Shown here in pieces: positions 50,828-59,783 of a DNA stretch of 64,000 bases. The stretch comes from Cyclobacteriaceae bacterium (GTDB lineage: Bacteria > Bacteroidota > Bacteroidia > Cytophagales > Cyclobacteriaceae): NCBI GenBank assembly GCA_016787645.1, contig JAEUUF010000016.1, positions 101,956 through 165,955 of the forward strand, in the 5' to 3' direction. Within the stretch, counting starts at the first letter, position 1. Each line of letters opens with the position of its first letter. The notes below the pieces were generated by a model, which worked only from the letters and a program-made list of their open reading frames with translations, did no database searches and was not told the DNA's origin. The position numbers were made by a program, and so were the translations under genes.

Positions 50828-52006
50828 GTGTACCAACGGGTGCGATATCTGGAATTTCTTAAGGACGTGGCCATGCTATCGGTCACCACCTTTGGCGGCC
50901 CCCAGGCGCACATCGCCCACTTCATGCGGGTACTTGTGGAGAATAGACGCTATCTATCCGAGGAGGACCTCCTGGAAATAAACGCTTTATGCCAGGTGCT
51001 TCCTGGTCCTACCTCCACGCAAACTTTGTGTGCAATTGGATTTCGAATCGGTGGCCCTAACCTGGCGTATCTCACTTTGCTGATCTGGATGCTGCCAGCG
51101 GTAATACTGATGACACTGGCCGCTGTACTGATTACGACATTCCAGGGGAATCTCTCTTTTAACTTTACCCGTTTTGTACCCGCGATGGCGGTAGGCTTTG
51201 TGAGCTATGCGGCCTACACCATGACTGTTAAGTCTGTCACCACCCGAACCGGTGTTCTTCTCATGGTACTCGCTGGAGTCAGTTCCTATTTTATCCGGTC
51301 TCCGTTCTTTTATCCGGCTGCGCTAATTGTCGCCGGCCTGGTTACCTCAATGAAATATAAGGCGCACCCGAAGGAAGACAAGATTCCCATGCAGGTGCGA
51401 TGGGAGAACTTCGTGCTTTGGGCGGGTGTGCTTATTGCTGCGGCCACGCTCGGTCACTTCACGGACTACCTTCCCATTCGATTGTTCGAGAACTTCTACC
51501 GCAACGGAAGCTTGATCTTTGGGGGTGGCCAAGTACTGACACCCTTGCTGTACACGGAGTTTGTGGAACTGAAGCAGTACCTCGATGCCCGGCAATTCCT
51601 TTCCGGGTATGCCATTGCCCAATCTTTGCCAGGTCCGGTATTTTCCTTCAGCGCCTACATTGGAGCACTATCGATGCACAAGGCTGGGGCACCTATTGGC
51701 ATACAGTGCCTCGGTGCCTTCATGTCAGCCGCTGGAATCTTTCTGCCGGGGACCTTCCTGATCTTTTTTTTGATTCGCTTCTGGGACAGCTTGAAGAAGT
51801 ACCGGGTAGTGCGGGCATCCCTGGAAGGTATCACCGCTGCGAGTGCTGGACTGGTGGCTGCCGCAGCTGTCTTTCTCTTCCAGCCATTGGACAATGCTTT
51901 TGCCACGTATGCCTTCACTGTGGGCACGTTTATTCTGCTGGCCTTCACCCGAATTCCATCTGCTTTGGTGATTGTGCTTGGCCTGCTGCTTGGCCTGATT
52001 GTTTAG
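50828..52006 (+). CDS. chrA: Chromate ion transporter family protein
   Basis: A 392-residue membrane protein with two homologous CHR domains. The first has TTFGGPQAHIAHF and LPGPTSTQTL, the second LIFGGGQVLTPLLYTEFV and QSLPGPVFSFSAYIG, and about ten or eleven helices are predicted. Characterised relatives export chromate with a proton or anion gradient. Many homologues have unknown substrates. The start is the GTG at 50828. It follows the dioxygenase gene by 6 bases, an unusual partner. Confidence 0.9.
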   Translation: MYQRVRYLEFLKDVAMLSVTTFGGPQAHIAHFMRVLVENRRYLSEEDLLEINALCQVLPGPTSTQTLCAIGFRIGGPNLAYLTLLIWMLPAVILMTLAAVLITTFQGNLSFNFTRFVPAMAVGFVSYAAYTMTVKSVTTRTGVLLMVLAGVSSYFIRSPFFYPAALIVAGLVTSMKYKAHPKEDKIPMQVRWENFVLWAGVLIAAATLGHFTDYLPIRLFENFYRNGSLIFGGGQVLTPLLYTEFVELKQYLDARQFLSGYAIAQSLPGPVFSFSAYIGALSMHKAGAPIGIQCLGAFMSAAGIFLPGTFLIFFLIRFWDSLKKYRVVRASLEGITAASAGLVAAAAVFLFQPLDNAFATYAFTVGTFILLAFTRIPSALVIVLGLLLGLIV

Positions 52007-52009
52007 AGT

Positions 52010-52678
52010 CTATCGTAATTTAAAAAAGATAGGTAGGGTGCAGCGCTGACGCACCGGTTGACCACGCTGTTTTCCCGGATGCCAGGCGGGAGCCGATTGA
52101 ATCACCTTCACCGCCAACTCATCACACCCGCCACCGATTCCTTTCACGACATGTACATCAGTGAGCGCTCCATTCCTCTCGACAATAAACTCAACAAATA
52201 CCTTTCCTTCGATACCCAGGTGCCGCGCCATGACTGGATACTTACCTTTAAGTTGAGTAGCTACATAGGCATAAAATGCACCGTGACCACCTACCGGAGA
52301 TGCCGGTTGCTCTACCAGAGTAAAAGGAGTATCCGGCAACACTTCTGGTTCTGGCGGCGTTAACGTGGGCAACTCAGTCGGGAATTCAATGCCTTGATCA
52401 AACGGATTGGTCAGGTCGGGTTCAGGTTCGTCGGGCGGTACTTCGACGATGACTACGGGCCGTGAAGCAGGAATAGGGGGAATGGGATTGGTGACAGGCA
52501 CGGTCAGGATTTCTGTCGTAGATACTACGTCAGCACCTCGCAAATCGATCATGGGATCATCTTCGAAATTCCATTCGATCATGGCAATGCTCATGGCCAG
52601 TGAAAAGATAAAGCCAAGGCTTAGAAAGAGACTGGACAACCGTGTCACGTCCTTTCCGGGTGCTTTTTTTGCTTCCAT
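52010..52678 (-). CDS. TonB-like energy transducer (paralogue 1)
   Basis: A 222-residue protein with one N-terminal transmembrane helix (about 14-35), a proline-rich linker (VPVTNPIPPIPASRPVVIVEVPPDEPEPDL) and a C-terminal TonB domain (about 135-222: YPVMARHLGIEGKVFVEFIVERNGALTDVHVVKGIGGGCDELAVKVIQSAPAW.PGKQRGQPV). It should transmit proton-motive energy to outer-membrane receptors. It is closely related to the next TonB gene, with which it shares the C-terminal domain. No ExbB/ExbD is in view. Confidence 0.92.
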   Translation of the reverse strand: MEAKKAPGKDVTRLSSLFLSLGFIFSLAMSIAMIEWNFEDDPMIDLRGADVVSTTEILTVPVTNPIPPIPASRPVVIVEVPPDEPEPDLTNPFDQGIEFPTELPTLTPPEPEVLPDTPFTLVEQPASPVGGHGAFYAYVATQLKGKYPVMARHLGIEGKVFVEFIVERNGALTDVHVVKGIGGGCDELAVKVIQSAPAWHPGKQRGQPVRQRCTLPIFFKLR

Positions 52679-52768
52679 AGGTTGAAGGGTTTGTTGTTAT
52701 AATTCCTAACCTGAGGATTCGTCACAAGCACCGATTCCATAAAGCGTGATGAAAAATAAAGGCACAAA

Positions 52769-52800
52769 AAAAACCCTGCCGGGTGATCGACAGGGTTTTT
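52769..52800 (-). terminator. Terminator after tonB paralogue 2
   Basis: AAAAACCCTG (52769-52778) and CAGGGTTTTT (52791-52800) form a 10-base stem with a 12-base loop. On the minus strand a T-run follows. It ends transcription from the 53493 gene, 19 bases after its stop. Confidence 0.9.
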
Positions 52801-52818
52801 GGAAACTTTCTTGACAGA

Positions 52819-53493
52819 TTATCCCAGCTTGAAAATGATGGGGAGGGTGTAGCGCTGTTTCACAGGCTTACCGCGCTGCTTACCTGGATTCCAGGGAGGT
52901 GCGGACTGCACGATTCGAACGGCTTCTTCATCGCAGCCGGCACCAATTCCTTTGATCGCGCGCACTTCGGTGAGGGTACCATCCTTTGCAATCACGAACT
53001 CCACAAACACGCGGCCTTCAATGCCCATCCGACGAGCCTGTGGGGGATACTTAATCTTATCACTTACATATTTGTAAAATGCGGCCATACCACCTTTGGG
53101 TGCCGCTGATTCTTCTACGATAGTGAAAATCTGGTCAGTCTCCTCTTCGGGTTCAGCTGCCGCCACAACAATCTCTTCGATCTTGGTTTGGTCAGTGACT
53201 TCCACGTCGAGGTTAACTTTAATGTCTTCTTTGATTTCTTCTTCATCAGGAACTTCAACCACCTGGGGCTGCTGCACCTGGGGAGGGGGTGGAGGGGGCT
53301 GCTCGGTAGGAGGAACCTCCATGGTTTCATCAAAAGTGTTGATGTTCTTGCCCTGCAGGTCGGCGATGCGATCGTCAAACTGCTTCCACTCAAAGGCCAT
53401 CACCACCAAGGCCATTGTTACAATCAGACCGATGCTAAGGTAGAATCCTGATTTCTTGTTCAGGTCTGCCTGGTCCGTCTTCTTATCTTCCAT
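52819..53493 (-). CDS. TonB-like energy transducer (paralogue 2)
   Basis: A 224-residue TonB homologue: transmembrane helix near 17-36 (SIGLIVTMALVVMAFEW), proline run PTEQPPPPPPQVQQPQVVEVP (about 62-82), an acidic segment (DEEEIKEDIKVNLDVEV) and the C-terminal TonB domain with YPPQARRMGIEGRVFVEF and PPWNPGKQRGKPVKQRYTLPI. It ends with its own terminator, so the two paralogues are separately regulated, despite tandem arrangement. Confidence 0.93.
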   Translation of the reverse strand: MEDKKTDQADLNKKSGFYLSIGLIVTMALVVMAFEWKQFDDRIADLQGKNINTFDETMEVPPTEQPPPPPPQVQQPQVVEVPDEEEIKEDIKVNLDVEVTDQTKIEEIVVAAAEPEEETDQIFTIVEESAAPKGGMAAFYKYVSDKIKYPPQARRMGIEGRVFVEFVIAKDGTLTEVRAIKGIGAGCDEEAVRIVQSAPPWNPGKQRGKPVKQRYTLPIIFKLG

Positions 53494-53586
53494 AGATTTC
53501 GGTTTTTTAGGATTTCAAATATAGCAACAGAATCCAGTTCAAAGCAGTTCGTCACAGAAACAGCAAAAAAACACTGAAAAAGGCGA

Positions 53587-54336
53587 TTATTTTCTGCTTC
53601 CGTAGAACAGCGTGAAGTAAACAGTGGGGAAAACGGCCTTGTTTTCGGCCGTAGGCATAAGAATGATCTTGTTAAAATAGGTGTCCAAAAGGAACCCTAC
53701 TTCAAAGCCGGTCACAGAACTCTTTACCGTCCCAAACTCAAAACTCAGCCCCAATTTAAGGTTGACCCCCAGTTGAAGGGAAGATTCCCCAAGCCCTTCG
53801 AACAGGTTGCCCGTGCCCAGTATGTTTTCGAATCGATGCTCGGGGTTGTTAGGGTCATATTGTTCATGCACCGTAACAAAGAAACTGTTGTCGACCATGC
53901 GCTCGATGTAGTAGGGAGCTACTATTCCAATGCTGGGCCCGATCGCGCCCACAGCTTTAATTTCGACGCCCTGTTGCGGTGCTTTGTCAAACAGTATATA
54001 ATCTCTGCCGTATTGGAGCCTGAAGGAATACAGGTAATTGCTCTTTCCGAAAATGAAGTAATTACCTGTGGCGCGGGCACTTTGACGAACTTCCTGCGAA
54101 TGCTTAACATTCATGACTTCCAGCCCGAAAGTCTCAAATAAACGGTCGGTCATCTTCCTCGATTTCTTGAAGACAAATCCACCAATCAGTCCTCCGGAAG
54201 AATTCTTGTTAATGCCCCAAATAAATTCAGAATTGTATTCATACGAGTCTTGCGTTTGGCCCTGAGCCAAGCCAGTTCCCAGCAGCACCAGGGCAGCAAC
54301 CGATAAGAGCAATCGTGGAATCCTGAAAAGAAGCAT
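53587..54336 (-). CDS. Predicted outer-membrane protein of unknown function
   Basis: A 249-residue exported protein with a signal peptide (about 1-26, ending GTGLAQGQ). The mature part has alternating beta strands (NSEFIWGINKNSSGGLIGGFVF, SFRLQYGRDYILFD, IGIVAPYYIERM, LGVNLKLGLSFEFG, YFTLFYGSRK) and a terminal aromatic region as in barrels. I do not recognise a named family. It stands alone between tonB and osmC. Confidence 0.7.
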   Translation of the reverse strand: MLLFRIPRLLLSVAALVLLGTGLAQGQTQDSYEYNSEFIWGINKNSSGGLIGGFVFKKSRKMTDRLFETFGLEVMNVKHSQEVRQSARATGNYFIFGKSNYLYSFRLQYGRDYILFDKAPQQGVEIKAVGAIGPSIGIVAPYYIERMVDNSFFVTVHEQYDPNNPEHRFENILGTGNLFEGLGESSLQLGVNLKLGLSFEFGTVKSSVTGFEVGFLLDTYFNKIILMPTAENKAVFPTVYFTLFYGSRK

Positions 54337-54400
54337 TTCTGGCTACTTTCGTCCTAAATTTAGCCGTTAGACCAAGAACGCAAAATTAACTTATTTCCAT

Positions 54401-54808
54401 ATGGTATCCATGAGTGGAACTTACCTGGGCGGGCTGCGAACCGAAGACACACATCATCGTTCGGGAAACAAGATTATTACCGATGCTCCTCCCGATAATA
54501 ACGGGAGAGGCGAGGCATTTAGCCCGACCGACCTGGTCTGCGCCGCGCTCAGTAGTTGTATGATGACGCTCATGGGAATTCTTGCGGAACGGGAAAAAAT
54601 TGATCTCAAAGGCATGACTTCTGAGATTACTAAAATCATGACATCCAACCCTCGACGAATCGCCGAAATTCAAATCACCTTTTCCCTCCCCACGCTTAAT
54701 GCCAGTCCGGAGCAAAGGAAGAAGCTGGAACATGCCGCACGCACCTGCCCGGTCGCCATGAGCCTGTCTGCAGAGATTAAGCAAACGGTGTTATTTGATT
54801 TCGGATAG
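54401..54808 (+). CDS. OsmC family protein (second copy)
   Basis: A 135-residue OsmC/Ohr-fold protein. The catalytic cysteines are Cys53 (ALSSCMMTL) and Cys116 (ARTCPVAMSL). The N-terminus (MVSMSGTYLGGLRTEDTHHRSGNKIITDAP) differs from the pirin-operon copy and matches the YhfA-like OsmC branch. It should reduce organic hydroperoxides or act as a related thiol peroxidase. It is convergent with the repeat protein, with a 6-base gap. Confidence 0.9.
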   Translation: MVSMSGTYLGGLRTEDTHHRSGNKIITDAPPDNNGRGEAFSPTDLVCAALSSCMMTLMGILAEREKIDLKGMTSEITKIMTSNPRRIAEIQITFSLPTLNASPEQRKKLEHAARTCPVAMSLSAEIKQTVLFDFG

Positions 54809-54814
54809 TCTGCG

Positions 54815-57640
54815 CTAGTAAGCCCAAAGGCCTTTCTCGCGCTTGTCATACTGAAGCTTCTTGGGCTTGTCTTTCACGCTGGAAGGTTGACCGCCATTTT
54901 TGTGAAACATTTTTTCCCAGAAAACTTTTACGTTGGTCAGGAAGCTTCGTTCGGCCTTCACATTGTCTTCTTCACTATGTGCAAACTTGGCGTCAGGGTG
55001 AAGTCCACCTCCACTATACTTTCTCATTCTGACGTTGCCCTGGTAGTCGCGAATCCTGGCTTCGGCCTTGCCCGGGGCAATGGTCTTCATTGCATCACGT
55101 GAACTCGAAGGGTTGTGTTTATAATTCCAGTATAACTTCATGTTGCGTGAGTATTCGCTGGCTTTCACAGAAGCATGGGTCGGCGCAATCCCGGGCAAGG
55201 CATCCCGGTTGGCTTTTTCTTTCCGTGAATAGTTGGCTTGCTTGACCCTCACCTGGAGACCCGAAGGAGCTCCGGCATTATCAGGTGGAGATTTGGAGAG
55301 GGCACTTTCATTGTTGTTCCATAAAACCCCGCTCACACTTCCTCCACCCTTCAACGGACGCTTTGCCTTGGTCTTTCCTGAAAAATCAACGCCACCCATC
55401 GACTTTGGAAGATTCTTGGCCAACGCTGATTCCTCGTTGTTCCAGAGTTTGCCGCTCACGGTACCACCACCCTTCAGTGGCTTTTTGGCTTTCGTGCGCC
55501 CAGAGAAATCGGCCCCACCCGTTGTTAACGGCGCGGCCTTGCCCAGCGGAGATTCTTCGTTATTCCACAGAATGCCACTCACTGAACCACCGCCCTTCAA
55601 CGGCCTTTTGGCCTTGTTCCAACCGGAGAAATCCGCGCCTCCAGAGGTTAGCGGAGCAGTCTTGCCAAGTGGTGATTCGTCGTTGTTCCATAATCCGCTG
55701 ATACTGCCTCCCCCTTTCGGCGCCCTCTTGGAGCGGATGTTTCCAGCATAACCGGGCCCCTCACGATTAAACCCAATCATGCTTGAACGCTTAACATTTC
55801 CAGAATAACCTGCTCCCTGGGTCGAGAACCCTCGGTCCCCGCGTTTCATAAATCCAGAATAACGAACACCGGCTTCGCTGAACTGCTTGATAGGACCAAC
55901 ATGCTCTATATTTCCTGAATACCCCGCATACTCCATGTTGAATCCACGGCCTCGTTTTATGTTTCCGGAATAGTTTGCGCCATTGCGGGAGAAACCCGCG
56001 CCGCGCTTCATGTTGCCGGAGTAGCCTGCGCCGGCCCGTGAGAATCCTGTTGTCTGACCTCGCCGAATGTTACCTGAATATCCCGCACCGGCACGCGAGA
56101 ATCCGGTGCCCTGGCCGCGACGAAGGTTGCCGGAATATCCGGCGCCACCTTTCGACATTCCCGGTTGTTGGCCTCTCTTGAGAAAGCCTGAATAGCCTAA
56201 TCCTTTTCCACTGAATTCACTCAGAGAACCCCGGGGTACATCACCTGAATATCCTATATAATCGCCTGAAAAGCCGCGACCCCGCTGGCGGATGTTGCCC
56301 GAGTATCCTGCTCCCGATTTTGAAAATCCGCCGCCGCGGCGCATGGTACCTGAATACCCGGCGTGAGCCCTTGAGAATCCCCTGCCACCCTTGATGTTTC
56401 CGGAATACCCGATGCCCGCTTCGCCGAAATTCTTGGTAGAACCAGTCCTTGGAATATTTCCCTGGTAACGGGCTTCACGGGTATCCGGTATGCGGTCCTT
56501 GGGCTTTACCCCGCGAAAGCGTTTGTCAAAGATTTTGGACAACCACAATGCTCCAATTCCAGGTTCGGTAACGCGCAAGTGACCCTGGGTGCGATCCTGT
56601 GCTTTTCGTGGATTGCGAACAGGCCATCCGGCGACATCACCTTTCCAGCCTCGGCCACTCCTGGTAGCCGTCGGATATCCACCAGCAGATCGGGATGCCC
56701 GGTCACCGGAAGGTTTTCTGCCAAAAAATTGGAGGCTGTCACGCCCAACAAGACCTGCAGTAGGCGATTTATAATTGCGGGTTCGTAGCGGCCCTCCGGT
56801 CAGATCGGTGGTTACACCTTGCTCCTTCTTTTGATACTTGCCCCAGTAAACGTTTTTCCGCCCGCGCTGTACATAGGACTTGCTTCGGGAAGATGGAAAG
56901 AATCCAGGTTGCCCCCCGCCGGTGGCCGGTGGTCGTGTGTATCGCTTTACACGGGATACTTCCGAGCGATTGGAGTAAACTTTGGCACGAGCCTTCGGTC
57001 GACGAGCATAGGAAGACACGTAGGGTCCACGCTGAGAGTAAGTGTTTTTAATGGTACCTGTTGCACTTTGGTTGCGCACTGGCTCATGCTGGAGGCCACC
57101 TTTCCACGCACGCTCTTTCGACTGCGGCCGCCGTGTTACAAACTTCTTCCCTTTGATTGTTCGCTTATAAACCGGGGGTTTCTCCTTGGGTTTCCGTTGC
57201 GCATACCGGACATAAGGTCCCTTTTGAGGATAAACATTGGTTCTCGCGGCATCCGCACCCGAAGGTTTCATGCGCCTCATGGGATAACCCGACACATCAC
57301 CTTTCCACGCCCTGCTTTTTGATTCACGGGGTGCTCGCGTGAATACACGCCCGCGAGGAGCAGCTGACCGCTCCTCACCACGCGCCGGTCGCCGGGAGGA
57401 TGTGGAGGGTCGTGGAAAATTGGCATTGGCACGGTTGGCCGATGATTTTCCTTTTGTACGCAACCTGCGTCCTGCAATATCTTTTGTTCTGCCGCGCTCT
57501 TTACGCTTGATGGATTTCCCTTTGGTTTCTCTCACCTGTCGCTGGTTGCCAACCGGACGATCGCCCTTGGTATTCTGTGAAAAAGCAGGTGCAGCCAGGA
57601 ACAGAAATCCCACAAGAAAGACGAGCGCTTTCACGGACAT
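54815..57640 (-). CDS. Exported basic repeat protein with YSGN and WNN repeats
   Basis: A 941-residue protein with a signal peptide (MSVKALVFLVGFLFLAAPAFSQ) from the ATG at 57640 (MSVKAL). It is very rich in Arg, Lys, Gly and Ser. The N-terminal third has tryptophan-containing units such as RAWKGDVSGYPMRR and RGWKGDVAGWPVRN. About residues 403-636 hold 13 imperfect units of 16-20 residues built on GxGYSGNxRRGxGFSR. About residues 646-789 hold 4 units of about 41 residues with LWNNxESxLxK, GGxDFSG and PLKGGG. The C-terminus (KKLQYDKREKGLWAY) is polar. I know no family. It may be a secreted scaffold or nucleic-acid or polysaccharide binding protein. Confidence 0.8.
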   Translation of the reverse strand: MSVKALVFLVGFLFLAAPAFSQNTKGDRPVGNQRQVRETKGKSIKRKERGRTKDIAGRRLRTKGKSSANRANANFPRPSTSSRRPARGEERSAAPRGRVFTRAPRESKSRAWKGDVSGYPMRRMKPSGADAARTNVYPQKGPYVRYAQRKPKEKPPVYKRTIKGKKFVTRRPQSKERAWKGGLQHEPVRNQSATGTIKNTYSQRGPYVSSYARRPKARAKVYSNRSEVSRVKRYTRPPATGGGQPGFFPSSRSKSYVQRGRKNVYWGKYQKKEQGVTTDLTGGPLRTRNYKSPTAGLVGRDSLQFFGRKPSGDRASRSAGGYPTATRSGRGWKGDVAGWPVRNPRKAQDRTQGHLRVTEPGIGALWLSKIFDKRFRGVKPKDRIPDTREARYQGNIPRTGSTKNFGEAGIGYSGNIKGGRGFSRAHAGYSGTMRRGGGFSKSGAGYSGNIRQRGRGFSGDYIGYSGDVPRGSLSEFSGKGLGYSGFLKRGQQPGMSKGGAGYSGNLRRGQGTGFSRAGAGYSGNIRRGQTTGFSRAGAGYSGNMKRGAGFSRNGANYSGNIKRGRGFNMEYAGYSGNIEHVGPIKQFSEAGVRYSGFMKRGDRGFSTQGAGYSGNVKRSSMIGFNREGPGYAGNIRSKRAPKGGGSISGLWNNDESPLGKTAPLTSGGADFSGWNKAKRPLKGGGSVSGILWNNEESPLGKAAPLTTGGADFSGRTKAKKPLKGGGTVSGKLWNNEESALAKNLPKSMGGVDFSGKTKAKRPLKGGGSVSGVLWNNNESALSKSPPDNAGAPSGLQVRVKQANYSRKEKANRDALPGIAPTHASVKASEYSRNMKLYWNYKHNPSSSRDAMKTIAPGKAEARIRDYQGNVRMRKYSGGGLHPDAKFAHSEEDNVKAERSFLTNVKVFWEKMFHKNGGQPSSVKDKPKKLQYDKREKGLWAY
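55275..55703 (-). repeat. WNN coding repeats (4 units of about 41 residues)
   Basis: Four tandem units, each with LWNNxES, then GGADFSG-like, then KAKRPLKGGGSVSG-like. DNA similarity between units is high, consistent with recent tandem duplication. Confidence 0.8.
55733..56432 (-). repeat. YSGN coding repeats (13 units of 16-20 residues)
   Basis: Thirteen units carry YSGN or a close variant (YSGT, YSGD, YSGF, YAGN). Each has a preceding small/Gly residue pair and a following basic RRG-type segment. Spacing is 16-20 residues, which suggests a regular beta or coil structure. Confidence 0.85.
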
Positions 57641-57748
57641 CAAGTTCAAACCTGCCGTATGGGTGATCGATGGCTTCAGAAGAGGCAATAAAACAGGCTA
57701 AGATACATAAAACAGTGGATTTCAGCCGTCTATGCGCAGCTGACCGCC

Positions 57749-59728
57749 CTAGTAACCCACGAGTGTTTCAATGGCCTTTTTCAACCGACCTTTTGGCAGG
57801 AAATTGTTCTCAAGTGTCGGGGCAAAGGGAATAGGAGTGTCCAGGCTGGCCACACGCAGCACGGGAGCATCCAGGTATTCAAACAAGTGTTCATTGATCC
57901 AGGCACTGAGTTCGCCACCGATTCCACCCGTCAGTGTGTCTTCATGAAGGATCAACACACGGTTGGTTTTTTTAACTGTCTCCGACACTGCCTCCTGATC
58001 CCAGGGAAGCAAGGTTCTGAGATCAAGCACATCGACCGCGATGTCGGGCATTCCATCGAGGACCTCGTGCGCCCAGTGAACGCCCATTCCGTAGGTAATG
58101 ATACTAAGTTGGGACCCCTCCCGGGTCAACTTTGCCTTGCCAATCTCCACGTGGTAATAATCATCCGGAACCTCGCCCTTGACTGAACGGTAGAGCAGCT
58201 TATGTTCGAAGTAGAGATAAGGATTTGGGTCATCGATCGCCGCGCAAAGCAATCCTTTTGCGTCATACGGATTGGAAGGATACACGATCTTCAATCCCGG
58301 GGTGTGGAAGAACCACGCTTCATTGCTTTGTGAATGAAATGGACCCGCAGCGGTTCCTGCACCCGTCGGCATGCGTACCACTACATCTGCGGCCTGGCCC
58401 CATCGCCAATGTGTTTTTGCCAGGTTGTTTACGATCTGGTTGAAGCCTTCTGTCACGAAGTCTGCAAATTGCATTTCCACCATGGCTTTCATGCCCTTGA
58501 TGGATAATCCGAGCCCGGTTCCCACGATGGCGGATTCACAAAGTGGAGTGTTTCGTACCCGCTCTTTCCCAAACGCAGCGACAAAGCCTTCCGTAATCTT
58601 GAAGACACCTCCATATTCGGCTATATCCTGCCCCATCAGCACAAGATTTTCATGACGCTCCATGCTTTGGCGCAACCCGTCGCTGATCGCGTCAATGAAT
58701 CGCTTTTCCGAGCGCTTGGACGAAGCGGGCTGAATCAACGAAGGGGTATAGGGTGCATAAAGGTCCTTCAGCTCCACGTCGGTGTCTGCGACAGGATGAG
58801 TTTCGCGAAAAGCCACCCCCAGCCCCGCTTCAATCTCCTGCTTGATTTTTTTTCTTAATCCATCGACCGTCTTTTGATCGATCACCTTTTCCTTGAGGAG
58901 ATAATCCTCATAATTCTGAACAGGGTCTTTTTTGGCCCATTCTTCCATCAGTTTCTTGGGAACGTATTTCGTTCCGGATGCTTCTTCGTGTCCCCTCATG
59001 CGAAAAGTAAGGCATTCAAGGAGAACAGGCCGTGGCTTCTTGCGCAGCTTTTCCGCAAGGGTTTTCACGGAGTCAAACACTTCAAGAATGTTGTTCCCAT
59101 CCAACTGAATTCCTTCGATGCCGTACCCTAGCGCCTTATCAATAAATTGTTTGCAGCGAAATTGTTCCTGGCTCGGAGTCGATAGTCCATAGCCGTTGTT
59201 TTCGACCACAAAGATTACCGGGAGATCCCAGACAGCAGCCACGTTTATCGCCTCATGGAAGTCGCCCTCACTGGTACCGCCATCGCCATTAAACACCACG
59301 GTTACTTTTGGTTCTTTCCGCAGTTTGGTAGCCAACGCAATTCCATCGGCCACACCATTTTGTGGACCAAGGTGTGAAATCATTCCGACGATGTGATGCT
59401 CATTGGTGCCGAAATGAAATGACCGGTCACGCCCTTTGGTGTACCCCATGGGAGTCCCCTGCCACTGGGCAAATAGGCGGTCGAAAGGAAGTTGGCGTCC
59501 CGTGAATACTCCGAGATTGCGGTGCATTGGCAAAATGTATTCATCGGCTTCGAGCGCCTGCGTAATCCCTACGGCAATGGCCTCCTGTCCAATGCCACTA
59601 AACCACTTGCTGATCTTGTTCTGTCGCAGCAGGATCAGCATTTTTTCCTCGATCATCCTCGGCCGAAGCAACCCCTCGTACAACTGCACGAGGGTTTCAT
59701 CGGTGTATTTCTTTCGATTGAATTTCAT
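57749..59728 (-). CDS. Fused alpha/beta E1 component of a 2-oxoacid dehydrogenase complex
   Basis: A 659-residue thiamine-diphosphate enzyme. Residues 1-330 are the E1 alpha part with the TPP motif GDGGTSEGDFHEAINVAA (148-165) ending in NN (177-178). Residues 335-655 are the E1 beta part (GQDIAEYGGVFKITEGFVAAFGKERVRNTPLCESAIVG, LRTLLPWDQEAV). This fusion is common in Bacteroidota and may use branched-chain 2-oxoacids or pyruvate. A TATTTTTG box (minus strand 59752-59745) lies 16 bases before the ATG. The E2/E3 genes are not adjacent. Confidence 0.93.
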   Translation of the reverse strand: MKFNRKKYTDETLVQLYEGLLRPRMIEEKMLILLRQNKISKWFSGIGQEAIAVGITQALEADEYILPMHRNLGVFTGRQLPFDRLFAQWQGTPMGYTKGRDRSFHFGTNEHHIVGMISHLGPQNGVADGIALATKLRKEPKVTVVFNGDGGTSEGDFHEAINVAAVWDLPVIFVVENNGYGLSTPSQEQFRCKQFIDKALGYGIEGIQLDGNNILEVFDSVKTLAEKLRKKPRPVLLECLTFRMRGHEEASGTKYVPKKLMEEWAKKDPVQNYEDYLLKEKVIDQKTVDGLRKKIKQEIEAGLGVAFRETHPVADTDVELKDLYAPYTPSLIQPASSKRSEKRFIDAISDGLRQSMERHENLVLMGQDIAEYGGVFKITEGFVAAFGKERVRNTPLCESAIVGTGLGLSIKGMKAMVEMQFADFVTEGFNQIVNNLAKTHWRWGQAADVVVRMPTGAGTAAGPFHSQSNEAWFFHTPGLKIVYPSNPYDAKGLLCAAIDDPNPYLYFEHKLLYRSVKGEVPDDYYHVEIGKAKLTREGSQLSIITYGMGVHWAHEVLDGMPDIAVDVLDLRTLLPWDQEAVSETVKKTNRVLILHEDTLTGGIGGELSAWINEHLFEYLDAPVLRVASLDTPIPFAPTLENNFLPKGRLKKAIETLVGY

Positions 59729-59783
59729 GGGGACTGATAAGCCTCAAAAATACGGCGGATAAGTGAATTATGGAGGAGATCCT

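Noticed and set aside
55275-56432. A CRISPR-like array suggested by regular DNA repeats
   Set aside because: The repeats are in frame, vary in length and encode coherent YSGN and WNN protein repeats. There are no constant direct repeats with unique spacers.
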